The notes beneath the pieces are model-generated. The model was not told the origin of the DNA and searched no databases. It saw only the letters and a list, made by a program, of their open reading frames with translations. A stretch of DNA of 64,000 nt from Emticicia sp. 21SJ11W-3 (GTDB lineage: Bacteria > Bacteroidota > Bacteroidia > Cytophagales > Spirosomataceae): assembly GCF_024138715.1 (NCBI RefSeq), contig NZ_CP092074.1, positions 5,084,001 through 5,148,000 of the forward strand. The letters are read 5' to 3'. The first letter of the stretch is position 1, and each line of letters starts with the position of its first letter. Of the stretch, positions 63,024-64,000 are shown one piece after another. Made by a program: the position numbers and the translations under genes.

Positions 63024-64000
63024 TTATCTAACCCTTACAACAACCTGTCTGGTGCTGTAAACCGGGGTATCATCTTTAATAGCCGGAAACCACCACGGCC
63101 CGTTTTTAATCAGCCTGATGGCCTCTTCATCATAGCCAGAACCCATACCTTTAACGATAGAAAAATCTGATAGCTCGCCTTTATCACTTATTTTAAAACT
63201 CACCACTACCCTGCCCTTTACTCTTTTCTCGATGGGTATTGACGGTAACTTCATATTTTCTTTCAGATATAGCTCAAAAGCTTCCCAGCCATACTCGGGC
63301 TTGGCCTGAATGGCATTTACTTCATTGGGGCTTCTTACCGAAATACCCGGTTTGTTATACAGGTTGATATTGTACTCACTGTAAACCACTTTTCCAGACT
63401 CGACTGACTTTACCGGCACCTCCATTTGTGGAAGCAATAAGCTGTTAAAGACCAATACATCGCCTTTTCTGGTATCTTTTAATCTGAACCGGCCTTCTTC
63501 ATCTGTTTTTACACCGGTAAATTTACCCCTTATCACAACGGTTACATCTTTCATAGGCTCATAGTCTTCATCTACTACGATACCTGTTATGACGGCCGTA
63601 GGCATACGAGCCACCGCGCCAGACGTTACGATGTCATTAGTTGAAAATCCATCCACTGTAGCTGATGTTTTCTTTTCTGCCGTGGCTGCAACAGCAGCAG
63701 GCTGAACCTGCACATCCTCTGCCAGAGGTTCGGTTTCTTTTGGTACAACGGCAGTGCGGGCGTCTTCCTGTAAGTGCGGGTAATCTGCCACACCAGCGCC
63801 GGCCGGTTGTGATTGTTTAATACTATACAGCGCTTGCTTCTTTTCCGCCAAATCAGGTCGTTTCTGGTCAATTTTTTGGGTTTCTATCTGCTGGTATTCA
63901 ATATTTGCTGTTTGGGCTGGCTGCATTTGTTTTTCTTTTTGCCCGAGGGCTACCGGAGCCTTTACGGCCTCTTTGTTGAGCCAGAAAAGCAGAGTAGTAA
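63024..64000 (-). CDS. TonB-like energy transducer with carboxypeptidase-like domain (5' end outside window)
   Basis: The frame is open from 63024 through 63926 (an internal Met) to the right edge, so the true start lies outside. The visible 325 residues begin with TTLLFWLNKE, which may be the end of a membrane segment, then a Gln/Lys/Ala/Pro-rich region (about 25-115) of periplasm-spanning type. A carboxypeptidase-like regulatory domain follows (about 130-215, TGIVVDEDYEPMKDVTVVI) and a C-terminal TonB domain (about 240-325, KGRVVVSFKISDKGELSDFSIVKGMG, in part, ending YSTRQVVVRVR). It probably energises outer-membrane receptors; the missing N terminus could be an anti-sigma or peptidase-like domain. 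Confidence 0.8.
   Translation of the reverse strand, partial: TTLLFWLNKEAVKAPVALGQKEKQMQPAQTANIEYQQIETQKIDQKRPDLAEKKQALYSIKQSQPAGAGVADYPHLQEDARTAVVPKETEPLAEDVQVQPAAVAATAEKKTSATVDGFSTNDIVTSGAVARMPTAVITGIVVDEDYEPMKDVTVVIRGKFTGVKTDEEGRFRLKDTRKGDVLVFNSLLLPQMEVPVKSVESGKVVYSEYNINLYNKPGISVRSPNEVNAIQAKPEYGWEAFELYLKENMKLPSIPIEKRVKGRVVVSFKISDKGELSDFSIVKGMGSGYDEEAIRLIKNGPWWFPAIKDDTPVYSTRQVVVRVR

Noticed and set aside
1-64000. CRISPR arrays, insertion sequences, prophage or tRNA-flanked islands
   Set aside because: No regularly spaced repeats, transposase motifs, phage structural genes or tRNA cloverleaf sequences were seen by eye. A tRNAscan or IS search could still find something missed.

Overview
The window reads as chromosomal core DNA of a Bacteroidota bacterium, most likely of the Cytophagales (Spirosomaceae-like). 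Four TonB-type outer-membrane receptors carry N-terminal carboxypeptidase-like regulatory domains. There are LytS/LytTR and PhoR/PhoB-like regulator pairs, a DksA-like protein with a degenerate zinc finger and a LemA-TPM cluster. Several genes are preceded by the Bacteroidota promoter pattern TTTG-N19..21-TAnnTTTG. No rRNA, tRNA, CRISPR array, insertion sequence or phage gene was seen. The lineage call is inference from gene content, not from a phylogeny.

Layout. 1-2875 (minus): sensor kinase, LytTR regulator and the start of a PQQ-type sugar dehydrogenase cut by the left edge. 3191-5740: outer-membrane receptor. 5813-7462 (minus): mannose-1-phosphate guanylyltransferase and a lipoprotein. 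7463-8132: long spacer with a GC-richer island. 8133-11249: large receptor with an Ala/Gln/Val-rich insert. 11411-16443: central metabolism and regulation (icd, a Gfo/Idh/MocA oxidoreductase, ndk, glutamate dehydrogenase, DksA-like). 16625-20261: M14 peptidase and LD-carboxypeptidase, convergent. 20374-22070: leuA with its leader region; 22071-23522: pyruvate kinase. 23576-28695: DNA polymerase IV, glycosyltransferase, amidohydrolase, TauE/SafE and DUF983 proteins. 28777-32530: a probable iron-uptake unit (receptor plus PepSY membrane protein) with two operator-like palindromes. 32531-39709: nitrilase-like enzyme, purQ, uridine kinase, DASH-type cryptochrome, LemA-TPM-TPM and two unknown exported proteins. 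39951-43113: pth, a PyrR-like protein, and an alpha-oxoamine synthase paired with an SGNH hydrolase. 43257-47476: two-component system and sigma-54. 47756-54496 (minus): tetR-tolC-adaptor-RND pump operon. 54923-56652: pyrD and yceI. 57033-64000: a fourth receptor, a very large HEAT/cytochrome c dehydrogenase-like lipoprotein, and a TonB-like protein cut by the right edge.

The most interesting signal is the leader of leuA (minus strand, 21577-21749). A well-formed promoter precedes a short reading frame with five consecutive leucine codons. A sequence at its stop codon can pair with the 5' arm of a following intrinsic terminator, and leuA begins about 50 bases further on. This is the architecture of a ribosome-mediated leucine attenuator. 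The LeuA it would control ends before the usual C-terminal leucine-sensing domain, so attenuation may be the main leucine control. A second notable site is the receptor promoter at 28793-28870, where two related 17-bp palindromes flank the promoter of the iron-uptake-like operon.
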